Source: Pseudomonas nitroreducens NBRC 12694 (GTDB taxonomy: Bacteria > Pseudomonadota > Gammaproteobacteria > Pseudomonadales > Pseudomonadaceae). Taken from it: DNA of 64,000 nucleotides. Both the position numbers and the translations under genes were made by a program. Shown here in pieces: positions 1 to 7,871 of the stretch; position 1 is the stretch's first letter, and every line of letters begins with the position of its first letter. The DNA is taken from NCBI RefSeq assembly GCF_002091755.1, contig NZ_BDAI01000014.1, positions 62,001 to 126,000 on the forward strand, read 5' to 3'. The notes under the pieces are model-generated. The model was given only the letters and a program-made list of their open reading frames with translations. It was not told the DNA's origin and did not search any database.

Positions 1-1197
1 GCTGTCGTTGCCGCCGCCCATTTCCAATGCGATGCCGTTGCCGCCGTGGATCAGACCGTCGTTGATCACGGTGTCGTCGAGGTCGCCCGAGAGGGTAACG
101 CCCGAGGAGGATTCGCCGGAAATCGTGCCGTGGTTTTCCAGTGTGGTGGAGCTGAAGCCGCTGTTGCCGTTGCCGTCGTCGACCAGGATGCCGCGGTCGA
201 CGCTGCGGATGACCGCGCCGGCGTAGTTGATGACGGTGCCGCCGCCCATGGCGATGCCTTCGCTGCCGTTGGGCGAGCCGTCCTTCGAGCCGGCTGCGCC
301 GAGACCTTCGATGATGCCGTGGTTCTCGATGTGGCCGGTGTAGTCGATGTCCACGCCATCGCCGTCGCCGTCCGGCACCAGGCCGTTGTAGGCGCCGCTG
401 ATGCGCCCGTAGTTGATCACGGTGCCGTCGCCGTCCGAGCCGAAGCCCGAGCCGTTGCGGCCGATGATCACGCCGTCCGCATGGTTGATCAGGGTGGCGC
501 CCACATCGGTGGTGATGCCGTGGCGGCCGCCGCTGATCAGGCCGTGGTTTTCCACCTGGCCGCCCGCGGCACCCTGGAAGTCGATGCCGTCGTTCTTGGT
601 GTCGGCGGTGACCATGTCGGAGCTGCTGATCTCGCCGTAGTTGGTGATGCTCGCGTTGCCGCCGGGGCGAATCGCGTCGTTGCCGTCGCTGTGGATGACC
701 CCGCTGGCGCGGTTGATGATCGTGGTGGCGGCGGCGCTCTGCAGCTTGTCCAGGTCCAGCGCCTGGCCGGTGGCCGAGGTGATGCTGCCGGCGTTGTCGA
801 TCAGCAGGCTGCCGGCGCTGAACGGGTTGTTCATGCGGATGGCGTCGTCGTAGCCGCCGATGCGGCCGCCTTCGCGGTTGATGATCTGGTAGAAGCGCGT
901 GGTGCTGTCGCTGCCGGAGGTATCGACCACGCGGCCGGTGGTGGACTGCAGCAGGCCGCTGTTGTCGATGACCACGCCGCTGCCGGTAGCTGCGCCCTTG
1001 AGGTCGAGGCTCTTGCCGCTGGTGACCAGGCTGCCGATGCGGGTGACCGTCAGGGTGTCCTGGTTGGCCAGTGTCCGGCTGCTGGTCTGCGCGTCGCTGA
1101 TGATGGGCGATACCGGAACGGCATTAGCGGTTTCCGCGGCCAGGCTCGCCAGAACGACGGCGATGCTCAGCGCGAGCGGGGAGGGCTTGTGCAGCAT
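1..1197 (-). CDS. Autotransporter passenger domain, N-terminal part (runs off window)
   Basis: The reading frame starts at an ATG whose complement is at 1195-1197 and stays open to base 1, so only the first 399 codons are visible. It opens with a typical signal peptide (MLHKPSPLALSIAVVLASLA, probable cleavage after ETANA near residue 26). The rest is Gly/Asn/Asp-rich with short repeating rungs such as ENHGLISG, ENHGIIEG, ENHGTISG, INYGRISG and INDGLIHG, the pattern of a pertactin-like right-handed beta-helix. Proteins of this kind are normally type Va autotransporters with a C-terminal beta-barrel; the barrel would lie left of base 1 and is not seen. A surface or secreted adhesin-like role is inferred. 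An AT-rich TATAAA (complement of 1234-1239) lies just upstream and may be the -10. A large antisense frame on the plus strand is a shadow of the repeats. Confidence 0.85.
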   Translation of the reverse strand, partial: MLHKPSPLALSIAVVLASLAAETANAVPVSPIISDAQTSSRTLANQDTLTVTRIGSLVTSGKSLDLKGAATGSGVVIDNSGLLQSTTGRVVDTSGSDSTTRFYQIINREGGRIGGYDDAIRMNNPFSAGSLLIDNAGSITSATGQALDLDKLQSAAATTIINRASGVIHSDGNDAIRPGGNASITNYGEISSSDMVTADTKNDGIDFQGAAGGQVENHGLISGGRHGITTDVGATLINHADGVIIGRNGSGFGSDGDGTVINYGRISGAYNGLVPDGDGDGVDIDYTGHIENHGIIEGLGAAGSKDGSPNGSEGIAMGGGTVINYAGAVIRSVDRGILVDDGNGNSGFSSTTLENHGTISGESSSGVTLSGDLDDTVINDGLIHGGNGIALEMGGGNDS

Positions 1198-1360
1198 GGC
1201 GTGGCGTCCTTTTTCTTATCGAAGAGGCCGCCTTTTATAGCGATGGATTCTTACGCTTTTGTAACGGTGCTGGCTCATTGCCAATGCTGTTGCCGGGCAG
1301 GGACGGGAGAAACCTTATATACTCTGCGGTCTTTTTACCGTTTCCACTGTGAGAACCGCC

Positions 1361-1702
1361 GTGAGCCAGCTGCCGCCCTGCCCCAAATGCAATTCCGAAT
1401 ACACCTACGAAGACGGCGCCCAGCTGGTCTGCCCCGAGTGCGCCCATGAGTGGTCCGCCGATGCATCCGCCGAGGCTGACGGCGACGCGCGCGTGATCAA
1501 GGACTCGGTGGGCAACCTGCTGCAGGACGGCGATACCGTCACCGTGATCAAGGACCTCAAGGTCAAGGGCTCGTCCCTGGTGGTGAAGGTCGGCACCAAG
1601 GTGAAGAACATCCGTCTCGTCGACGGCGACCACGACATCGACTGCAAGATCGACGGCATCGGCGCGATGAAGCTGAAGTCGGAGTTCGTGCGCAAGGTCT
1701 GA
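1361..1702 (+). CDS. yjdM: YjdM/PhnA-like zinc-ribbon protein
   Basis: A 113-residue cytoplasmic protein starting at GTG. The GTG at 1361 is preferred over the in-frame GTG at 1349 because it yields the family's usual N-terminus (SQLPPCPKC). A four-cysteine zinc ribbon is visible: C7 and C10 in CPKC, C24 and C27 in CPEC. It is followed by the conserved SH3-like beta domain (VIKDSVGNLLQDGDTV to the EFVRKV end). The family is historically called PhnA because of its position near phosphonate genes in E. coli, but no phosphonate function is established and none is suggested here: no phn genes are nearby. It stands alone, divergent from the autotransporter, and is followed directly by an intrinsic terminator, so it is probably monocistronic. 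The family call is secure; the function is unknown. Confidence 0.88.
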   Translation: MSQLPPCPKCNSEYTYEDGAQLVCPECAHEWSADASAEADGDARVIKDSVGNLLQDGDTVTVIKDLKVKGSSLVVKVGTKVKNIRLVDGDHDIDCKIDGIGAMKLKSEFVRKV

Positions 1703-1722
1703 GCCTACTGCACAGCGATGAG

Positions 1723-1749
1723 AAAGCCCGGCCAAGTGCCGGGCTTTTT
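1723..1749 (+). terminator. Intrinsic terminator after the YjdM gene
   Basis: AAGCCCGG and CCGGGCTT form a GC-rich stem with a short CAAGTG-type loop, followed by a T run (CTTTTTG). It sits 20 bases after the stop codon. Confidence 0.8.
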
Positions 1750-1815
1750 GTTGCCTGCCTGCCGCAATACCTCCTACAGGTGACCCATGCCCCTCCGAAA
1801 ACGGGTCTGAGGCAC

Positions 1816-2655
1816 TTATTCCTTGTAGTAAACGATCTGGTTGCTGGTCGCCAGCAGCGCGCCGGACTCGCTCCACAGCTGCGCGCTCTGGTCGAAGAAG
1901 CCATTGCGGAATTCCTGGGCGCGGGCGTCGCCCAGCAGGTGGCCGGTGCCGACCTCGGCCAGTTGCGCCGCGTCGGTGTGGAAGTAGGTGGTGATCGACA
2001 CGGTGCCGGCCGGTACCGGCGTGGCGCGGCGCAGCCAGACGCGCGGGTAGAAGATGTCGCTCAGCGCCGCCAGGGACAGGAAGTCCAGCGGGCGTGGTTG
2101 TGCATCGCGCATCCAGAGCTGGCTGCGGCTGGTCTCGCCGCTGCCGTCCCATTTCGTCGGGAAGGCGCCGGAGACCGGGCGCATCTCGTACTGCCTGGGC
2201 CAGGCCACGCCCTTGGCGGCTGGGCTCATCGGCTCGAAGTCGCTGGGCGGAGCGACGTTCGGCGCGGGGATATCGGTCAGGCTCCAGGTTTCGCGGCGCA
2301 GCGCGGTGACCAGGGTGGCAGTGGTGGTGACCTGCTGTTCGCCGGCGTCATCGGGCTGGGTCAGTTGCAGCAGCCAGTGCTGGGTGGAGCGGTTGGTGCG
2401 CACCGGGATGGCTTCGACCTGGAAGGCGCCTGCCACGACGGCAGCGGCATAGTTCACCGTCAATGACACCGGGCTGCCGAGCAGCTGCGGATGGCGCAGC
2501 GCGCCCTGCAGCAGGACTGCGGCGGTCACGCCACCGAAGGGGCCGACCATGTTCCAGTAGTCCTGGCTGGTGTGGCCTTCGTAGAGGTTGGGCTGGCCGG
2601 CTACGGGTTGCAGGGCCACGGCGCGGTCGAACGGGTGCAGGGCAGTATCGGTCAT
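1816..2655 (-). CDS. TesB-like acyl-CoA thioesterase family protein
   Basis: A 279-residue protein starting at ATG 2655 (MTDTALHPFDRAV) with a GAGAGAG purine run just upstream; a longer frame to 2721 is open but lacks a convincing ribosome site. The sequence matches the double-hotdog TesB-like thioesterase family: N-terminal hotdog with the glycine-rich GPFGGVTAAVLLQGAL helix region (about residues 38-52), a central linker, and a second hotdog ending with SNQIVYYKE. Such enzymes hydrolyse acyl-CoA thioesters in the cytoplasm; the acyl substrate cannot be deduced. The gene is single. A neighbouring minus-strand gene (DUF5924 type) lies 80 bases upstream and could be co-transcribed. Confidence 0.8.
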   Translation of the reverse strand: MTDTALHPFDRAVALQPVAGQPNLYEGHTSQDYWNMVGPFGGVTAAVLLQGALRHPQLLGSPVSLTVNYAAAVVAGAFQVEAIPVRTNRSTQHWLLQLTQPDDAGEQQVTTTATLVTALRRETWSLTDIPAPNVAPPSDFEPMSPAAKGVAWPRQYEMRPVSGAFPTKWDGSGETSRSQLWMRDAQPRPLDFLSLAALSDIFYPRVWLRRATPVPAGTVSITTYFHTDAAQLAEVGTGHLLGDARAQEFRNGFFDQSAQLWSESGALLATSNQIVYYKE

Positions 2656-2734
2656 GACTCTCTCGGTGCTTTTTGTTCTCGGGAGAGGCTCTATGTAGAG
2701 GAAAGCGCCGAGGCGGGTCAAGGATACCGAGCGG

Positions 2735-3763
2735 TCAGGGCGTGACCTCGAAGCGCAATGTTCCGATGACTTGTCCGGCTTCGGTGAGCACCTGCACCTG
2801 CCACTTGCCGCTGGGGTCGCTGGGGAAGTTCTGCTTGTGCGTCCAGGCGCGATAGCCGGCTTCGCGGCCGCCCTTGATGTCCAGGGCGATGCGGTCGACT
2901 TCCTGGCCGTCCTTGCGCCAGGCGTGATAGATGCGCTCGTTCAGCCCGCGCGGAGCGTTGATCGCGGTGTAGGCGTAAAGGCCCTGGCTCTTGATCTGCG
3001 CGACGCTGACCGTCTCCAGGCTGTCGCCGGGAGTGCGCTGGGCGTTGTCGAAGCTCTCGGTCACCGCCATCTCGGTCATCCACAGGGTCGACGGCGGCAC
3101 CCAGGCGCGGGCGAACCAGCCCACCGCGCCGATGGACAGGGTCAGGCCGACGAGGGCGAACCAACGCCACCATTTGTGGATCTTCACCGTCACCGCGAGG
3201 CTGGGGAAGGACAGCAGCACGGCGATGCCCAGCGCCGCCTGGTAGCTCTGCGGGGTGCTCAGGTGGAGGATGATCGGCAGCGCGGTGAGCAGCACCGCGA
3301 ACAGCGTCAGGGTGTGATAGCCGAGGAAGGTCCAGCGCCGCACCGACAGCCACTTGTAATAGATCGGGTCGGTGATCGCGGCAAGCCCCGCCAGCGTCAG
3401 CACGCCGGTGAACAGCGCCTGGCCGCTGTTCCAGGTGGTGGTGACGAAGAAGAACGGCAGGCAGAAGAACAGGCTTTCCTGGTGGATCAGCTGGGTCGCG
3501 TAGCGCAGCAGGCCCGGCGGTACTTCCCAGCCGAAGCGGCTCTTGAAGCGCTTGGTGAGCAGGTTCTCCAGCATCAGCCAGATCCAGCTGACCAGCATGA
3601 CGATGGCCATGGCGCGGGCGAAACCGGCGCGGTGGCGGTCGACCATGACGAAGCTGAACACCCCGGAGCAGAAACCGAAGAGGGCGATCAGGCGCGGGTA
3701 GCGCTGCAGCAGGCCGAGGACGAGGGTGATCAGGCGCTGCACGCGCTCTTTCCAGATGAGCAT
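2735..3763 (-). CDS. DUF5924/DUF2914-type integral membrane protein
   Basis: A 342-residue protein starting at ATG 3763 (MLIWKERVQRLITLVLGLLQ). The N-terminal two thirds carry about seven hydrophobic segments separated by short basic loops (for example FGFCSGVFSFVMV, AMAIVMLVSWIWLML, FCLPFFFVTTTW, FALVGLTLSIGAVGWFA). The C-terminal third, from about residue 235, is soluble with the pattern WRKDGQEVDRIALDIKGG and GYRAWTHKQNFP, resembling the DUF2914 carbohydrate-binding-like fold. Its reaction is unknown; an inner-membrane protein with a periplasmic sensory or binding domain is a reasonable reading. It lies between the thioesterase gene and the repeat cluster at 3.9-4.05 kb. The family name is from memory; the membrane topology is visible. 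Confidence 0.7.
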   Translation of the reverse strand: MLIWKERVQRLITLVLGLLQRYPRLIALFGFCSGVFSFVMVDRHRAGFARAMAIVMLVSWIWLMLENLLTKRFKSRFGWEVPPGLLRYATQLIHQESLFFCLPFFFVTTTWNSGQALFTGVLTLAGLAAITDPIYYKWLSVRRWTFLGYHTLTLFAVLLTALPIILHLSTPQSYQAALGIAVLLSFPSLAVTVKIHKWWRWFALVGLTLSIGAVGWFARAWVPPSTLWMTEMAVTESFDNAQRTPGDSLETVSVAQIKSQGLYAYTAINAPRGLNERIYHAWRKDGQEVDRIALDIKGGREAGYRAWTHKQNFPSDPSGKWQVQVLTEAGQVIGTLRFEVTP

Positions 3764-3865
3764 GGGGACGATGGGACAACGAAAACGAAAGGGGGCGAGA
3801 TTGTAACGCCGGATGTCGGCGAGGGGCACGGGGAGTGACGGGAGGGGAGTTTGGTGCCTGGGTGT

Positions 3866-4047
3866 TTCCCTCACCCCAGCCCTCTCCCAGGGGGAGAGGG
3901 GGCCGTTCGCAGTGTTGGCTTGTTTTCGGAGTTAGCCGGCGAGCGCTGTGTATTCAGTGCATGCCGACCAGTCCCCTCTCCCTCCGGGAGAGGGTGAGGG
4001 CAGGCCGCAGCGCCGACGTCTGTTCGCGAGCGAGCTCGCTCCTACGA
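3866..4047. repeat. Intergenic palindrome cluster (CTCTCCC type x2, REP-like x1)
   Basis: Between two minus-strand genes lie CCAGCCCTCTCCCAGGGGGA-type palindromes at 3870-3902 and, in the opposite orientation, 3971-4006, then a REP-like GCGAGCGAGCTCGCTCCTAC at about 4023-4045. Each can form a hairpin. Related copies recur throughout the window. Confidence 0.85.
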
Positions 4048-4057
4048 AGAGCGGGCT

Positions 4058-4966
4058 TCAATGCTTCCCGCTCAACTCCTCCCGTGCGAAGTCGACGAAC
4101 AGCTGCGCCGGCTTGGTCAGCTGGGCGCGCTTGAGCCAGGCGGCGACCAGGCCGGAGGCGCTGACGTCCTCGGCGATGTTCACCATCACCACCTTCTTGC
4201 CGTCGTAGGTGCACTCCGAATGCGGGCGGGTGACCAGCACCGAGAAGCCGAAACCCTGGCCGACCATGCCGCGCACCATCTCGATGGAGGGCGAGCTGAA
4301 GGCGATGTGCGGGTTCAGCCCCAGTTCCTCGAAGATGCGCACGAAGTAGGTGCGGCTGGGTTGCACGTCCAACAGGATCATCGGTTCCAGCACCAGGTCG
4401 CGCAGGGACACCTTGTCCTGCTTGGCGAAGCGGTGGTTCTCCGGCAGCAGCGCGTAAGGGCGCTGGGCGGGCATCAGCGGGTCGGTGGAGATGGTCGCGT
4501 CGAGGTCGTGTTCGTAGAGCAGCGCCAGGTCGAAGCGGCCGGCGGTGAGGCCCTGCACCAGCTCCTGCTGCTCGCCGTCGCTGATGCGGATTTCCACGCC
4601 CGGGTAGCGCTCGCGGAAGCCCGAGATCAGGCGCGGCAGGTAGAGCGGGGCGACGGTCTCGAAGCAGCCGATGTCGATCTGCCCGGCGACCACGTCATTG
4701 TCGGCCAGGGCGTTCTGCTCGAACTCGTGGGCCATGCGCAGCAGTTCCTGCGCCTTGCGGTAGAAGCGCGCGCCGCTGGGAGTGAGCGACACGCCCTGGG
4801 CGTGGTGGCGGATGAACAGCTGCACGCCGAAGCTCTCTTCCAGCCCCTTGATCGCCGTGGAAATGGACGGTTGCGCGATGTACAGCTTGCGCGAGGCTTC
4901 AGCCACGCTGCCGCACTCCACGGTGGTCACGAAATACTTCAGTTGCCGCAAGGTATAGGAAGCCAC
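4058..4966 (-). CDS. LysR-family transcriptional regulator
   Basis: 302 residues when started at GTG 4966 (ASYTLRQLKYFVTTVECGSV), the usual LysR length; the frame continues upstream without a family-like N-terminus. The winged helix-turn-helix occupies residues 1-65 with the hallmark AEASRKLYIAQPSISTAIKG, followed by the linker and a periplasmic-binding-protein-like effector domain (QIDIGCFETVAPLYLP, RPHSECTYDGKKVVMV). It is divergent from the nitrilase-family gene across 203 bp containing an AT-rich TTTTTTATACAAGATACC stretch at 4985-5002, a plausible operator and promoter zone. It probably controls the catabolic run to 13.2 kb, with a substrate or intermediate as coinducer. Effector unknown. 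Confidence 0.88.
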   Translation of the reverse strand: MASYTLRQLKYFVTTVECGSVAEASRKLYIAQPSISTAIKGLEESFGVQLFIRHHAQGVSLTPSGARFYRKAQELLRMAHEFEQNALADNDVVAGQIDIGCFETVAPLYLPRLISGFRERYPGVEIRISDGEQQELVQGLTAGRFDLALLYEHDLDATISTDPLMPAQRPYALLPENHRFAKQDKVSLRDLVLEPMILLDVQPSRTYFVRIFEELGLNPHIAFSSPSIEMVRGMVGQGFGFSVLVTRPHSECTYDGKKVVMVNIAEDVSASGLVAAWLKRAQLTKPAQLFVDFAREELSGKH

Positions 4967-5169
4967 TGCACGCCTCGTTGATGCTTTTTTATACAAGATA
5001 CCGCGTTGAGCCGGCCGGCGGGGGCGGCCCGTGGCGAAGATTTTCCTCGCCGGGGACCACATTTTTCATGGCCTTGGCCGCCTGCTGCGTCCCTCCGGGC
5101 GCGGGCATACTCCGCCCAAACCCTAAATGCACCCTGCAAATCCCGTACACGCGGACTGGAGTAAAGCCC

Positions 5170-5967
5170 ATGCGCATGGCCCTGTGGCAGACCTGCGGAC
5201 TTCCCGGCGACGTTGCCGGCAACCTCGACCAACTGGAGCGCCAGGCCAGCGCGGCCGCCGCAACCGGCGCGCAGCTGCTGCTCTGCCCGGAACTCTGGCT
5301 GGGCGGCTACAACGTCCCGCAGCAGATGAACGAGCTGGCCGAAGCGGCGGACGGGCCGTCCGCCCGGCGTATCGGCGAGCTGGCGCAGCGCCTCGGGCTG
5401 GCTATCGCCTACGGCTACGCCGAACGCCACCCTCAGGGCGGCAAGCCGTACAACTCGGTGCAGGTGATCGGCCCATCCGGGAAGGCCATCGGGCACTACC
5501 GCAAGGCGCACCTGTTCGGCGCCATGGAGCGCGAAGTGTTCAGCGCCGGTGATGTGCTGGAAGCCCCGTTCGACTACGCCGGCTGGCGTATCGGCCTGCT
5601 GATCTGCTTCGACGTGGAGTATCCCGAGGCGGTACGCACCCACGCACTGAACGGCGCCGGGCTGATCCTCATCCCCACCGCGCTGACGCCGGAGTACGGC
5701 GCGGTTCCGGGCGTGATCGTCCCGGCGCGGGCGGTGGAGAACCAGTTGTTCGTCGCCTACTGCAACCACTGCGGCGTGGAGGACGGGCTGGCCTTCCTCG
5801 GCGGCTCCTGCATCGTCGCGCCGGACGGCGAGCGCCTGGCTGCCGCCGGGCCCGCGGAGAGTCTGCTGATCGTCGATCTCGACACGCAGCAGCGTGCCCG
5901 CCAGGCCGGCACCTTCCCTTACCTGGCGTGCCGCCGCCCCGAGCTGTACGGTGCGCTGACCCGCTGA
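5170..5967 (+). CDS. Carbon-nitrogen hydrolase (nitrilase superfamily)
   Basis: A 265-residue cytoplasmic enzyme starting at ATG 5170, with GGAG about 10 bases upstream. The complete nitrilase-superfamily catalytic triad is visible: E41 in LLCPELWLGG, K112 in HYRKAHLFG and C146 in GLLICFDVEYPE. Such enzymes hydrolyse amides or carbamoyl-amines using the cysteine nucleophile. In this setting (aldehyde dehydrogenase, aminotransferase, polyamine-type binding protein) likely substrates are an N-carbamoyl amine or an omega-amide, but general amidase activity is equally possible. First gene of the plus-strand run; the aldehyde dehydrogenase follows after 182 bp, so a second promoter may exist between them. 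Superfamily certain, specificity unknown. Confidence 0.87.
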   Translation: MRMALWQTCGLPGDVAGNLDQLERQASAAAATGAQLLLCPELWLGGYNVPQQMNELAEAADGPSARRIGELAQRLGLAIAYGYAERHPQGGKPYNSVQVIGPSGKAIGHYRKAHLFGAMEREVFSAGDVLEAPFDYAGWRIGLLICFDVEYPEAVRTHALNGAGLILIPTALTPEYGAVPGVIVPARAVENQLFVAYCNHCGVEDGLAFLGGSCIVAPDGERLAAAGPAESLLIVDLDTQQRARQAGTFPYLACRRPELYGALTR

Positions 5968-6149
5968 ATACGGGCCCTGCAGCGGTGCGCAGGCACGCCC
6001 CGCGATGGCGCGCCATGCTCCGGGCTGGTGCGAGGCTGCCCAGCTTTTTCATATACCCCGAAGACAAATTTAATAATTTTCCTTGGCAAGGCCTTCGGCG
6101 ACCATCCAATCCACATTCCAACAACAACGATCCTCCACGGAGTGCCCTG

Positions 6150-7643
6150 GTGTACGAGCTCAACGATTGGCGGCAGCGTGCTGCCCGGCAGACCTTCATC
6201 GACAGCGCGCTGATCGGCGGCCGCCGCGTGGCTGCGCAGGACGGCGCGACCTTCGCGTCCATCGATCCGGCGACCAATCGCCTGCTGGCCAATGTCGCCG
6301 CCTGCGGCGCGGCCGAGATCGACGCCGCCGTGCGGGTTGCCCGCCAGGCCTTCGAGACCGGCCCCTGGGCACGCATGGCGCCGCGTGAGCGCAAGGCCGC
6401 GCTGCAGAAGCTCGCCGAGCTGATGATGGCCAACCGCGACGAACTGGCCCTGCTCGACACCCTGAACATGGGCAAGCCGGTGATGGACGCCTGGAATATC
6501 GACGTGCCCGGCGCCGCAGGCGTGTTCTCCTGGTACGCCGAAAGCCTCGACAAGCTCTACGATCAGGTCGCCCCGACCGCGCAGAACGCCCTGGCCACCA
6601 TCACCCGCACGCCGCTGGGCGTGATCGGCGCCGTGGTGCCGTGGAACTTCCCGCTCGACATGGCCGCCTGGAAGCTGGCGCCCGCGCTGGCCGCCGGCAA
6701 CTCCGTGGTGCTCAAGCCCGCCGAGCAGTCGCCGTTCTCCGCCCTGCGCCTGGCCGAGCTGGCGCTCGAAGCCGGCATCCCCGAAGGCGTGCTGAACGTC
6801 GTGCCGGGCCTGGGCGAAACCGCCGGCAAGGCGCTGGGCCTGCACCCGGATGTGGACGCCCTGGTGTTCACCGGCTCGACCCAGGTCGGCAAGTACTTCA
6901 TGCAGTATTCCGCGCAGTCCAACCTCAAGCAGGTCTGGCTGGAGTGCGGCGGCAAGAGCCCGAACCTGGTGTTCGCCGACTGCCGCGACCTCGACCTCGC
7001 CGCTGAAAAAGCCGCCTTCGGCATCTTCTTCAACCAGGGCGAAGTCTGCTCGGCCAACTCGCGCCTGCTGGTGGAGCGTTCGATCCACGACGAGTTCGTC
7101 GAGCGCCTGATCGCCAAGGCCCGCGACTGGGCGCCCGGCGACCCGCTGGACCCGGCCAGCCGCGCCGGCTCCATCGTCGACAACAAGCAGACCGCCGGCA
7201 TCATGGCCTGCATCGACCGCGCCCAGAGCGATGGCGCGCAGCTCGCCTGCGGTGGCCGCCAGCTGAGCTTCAATGGCTCGGACAACTTCATCGAACCGAC
7301 CCTCTTCACCGGCGTGCGCCCGGAACAGTCCCTGGCCCGCGACGAAGTGTTCGGCCCGGTGCTTGCAGTCATCCCCTTCGACAGCGAAGAGGAAGCCGTG
7401 CGTCTGGCCAACGACAGCATCTACGGCCTCGCCGCTTCGCTGTGGAGCGATGACCTGCACCGCGCTCACCGCGTGGCCCGCAAGCTCAATGCCGGCACCG
7501 TGTCGGTGAACACTGTGGACGCGCTGGACCCGGCGATTCCCTTTGGTGGCGGCAAGCAGTCCGGCTTCGGCCGCGACCTCTCGCTGCACTCGTTCGACAA
7601 GTACACCCAGTTGAAAACCACCTGGTTCCAGCTGCGCGACTGA
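6150..7643 (+). CDS. Aldehyde dehydrogenase, PuuC/KauB-like
   Basis: 497 residues starting at GTG 6150 (YELNDWRQRAARQTFIDSAL), chosen because a GGAG lies 7 bases upstream and the length then matches gamma-glutamyl-gamma-aminobutyraldehyde dehydrogenases. Catalytic landmarks are intact: N166 in PWNFP, NAD-contacting K189 in VLKPAEQ, general base E265 in LECGGKS and nucleophile C300 in NQGEVCSANS. The family oxidises amino-aldehydes produced by polyamine catabolism to amino acids with NAD(P)+. It precedes a SpuC-like transaminase, fitting a transaminate-then-oxidise route. The upstream 180 bp is locally AT-rich (6045-6085) and may hold its own promoter. Confidence 0.88.
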   Translation: MYELNDWRQRAARQTFIDSALIGGRRVAAQDGATFASIDPATNRLLANVAACGAAEIDAAVRVARQAFETGPWARMAPRERKAALQKLAELMMANRDELALLDTLNMGKPVMDAWNIDVPGAAGVFSWYAESLDKLYDQVAPTAQNALATITRTPLGVIGAVVPWNFPLDMAAWKLAPALAAGNSVVLKPAEQSPFSALRLAELALEAGIPEGVLNVVPGLGETAGKALGLHPDVDALVFTGSTQVGKYFMQYSAQSNLKQVWLECGGKSPNLVFADCRDLDLAAEKAAFGIFFNQGEVCSANSRLLVERSIHDEFVERLIAKARDWAPGDPLDPASRAGSIVDNKQTAGIMACIDRAQSDGAQLACGGRQLSFNGSDNFIEPTLFTGVRPEQSLARDEVFGPVLAVIPFDSEEEAVRLANDSIYGLAASLWSDDLHRAHRVARKLNAGTVSVNTVDALDPAIPFGGGKQSGFGRDLSLHSFDKYTQLKTTWFQLRD

Positions 7644-7700
7644 AGACAAGACAGGCCGCCGGGGTCGAACCCGGCGCCTGAGCAATACCCCGATTCATAA

Positions 7701-7753
7701 GAGCCTGTTTTTAACGCCGCCATGCCGACGCGCAGCAGATCGTAAACAGGTTC
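7701..7753. repeat. Imperfect inverted repeat between aldehyde dehydrogenase and aminotransferase
   Basis: Left arm GAGCCTGTTTTTAACG (7701-7716) and right arm CGTAAACAGGTTC (7741-7753) are complementary apart from three extra bases, enclosing 24 bp that include CGACGCGCAGCAGATC. Not a classical terminator. Possibly a dispersed element; origin unknown. Confidence 0.55.
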
Positions 7754-7871
7754 TAACCGAACCGTTCGAGACGGCCGGTGAGACTGCCCAGGTAAGTCCG
7801 TCGCCCTCGATCCCCTGAAGACCCCTCAGGCCGGCTGCCGGAGCACCGCCGAGGGATAGAGGAGAAAGTCG

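Noticed and set aside
46..1449. Long plus-strand open frame of 467 codons
   Set aside because: Antisense to the autotransporter; Ala/Val/Asp-rich low-complexity product produced by GC-rich third positions and spanning unrelated genes.
6088..6106. Possible sigma-54 promoter TTGGCAAGGCCTTCGGC before the aldehyde dehydrogenase
   Set aside because: The -12 element lacks GC at the right spacing (GG is found one base off), so the match is not acceptable.
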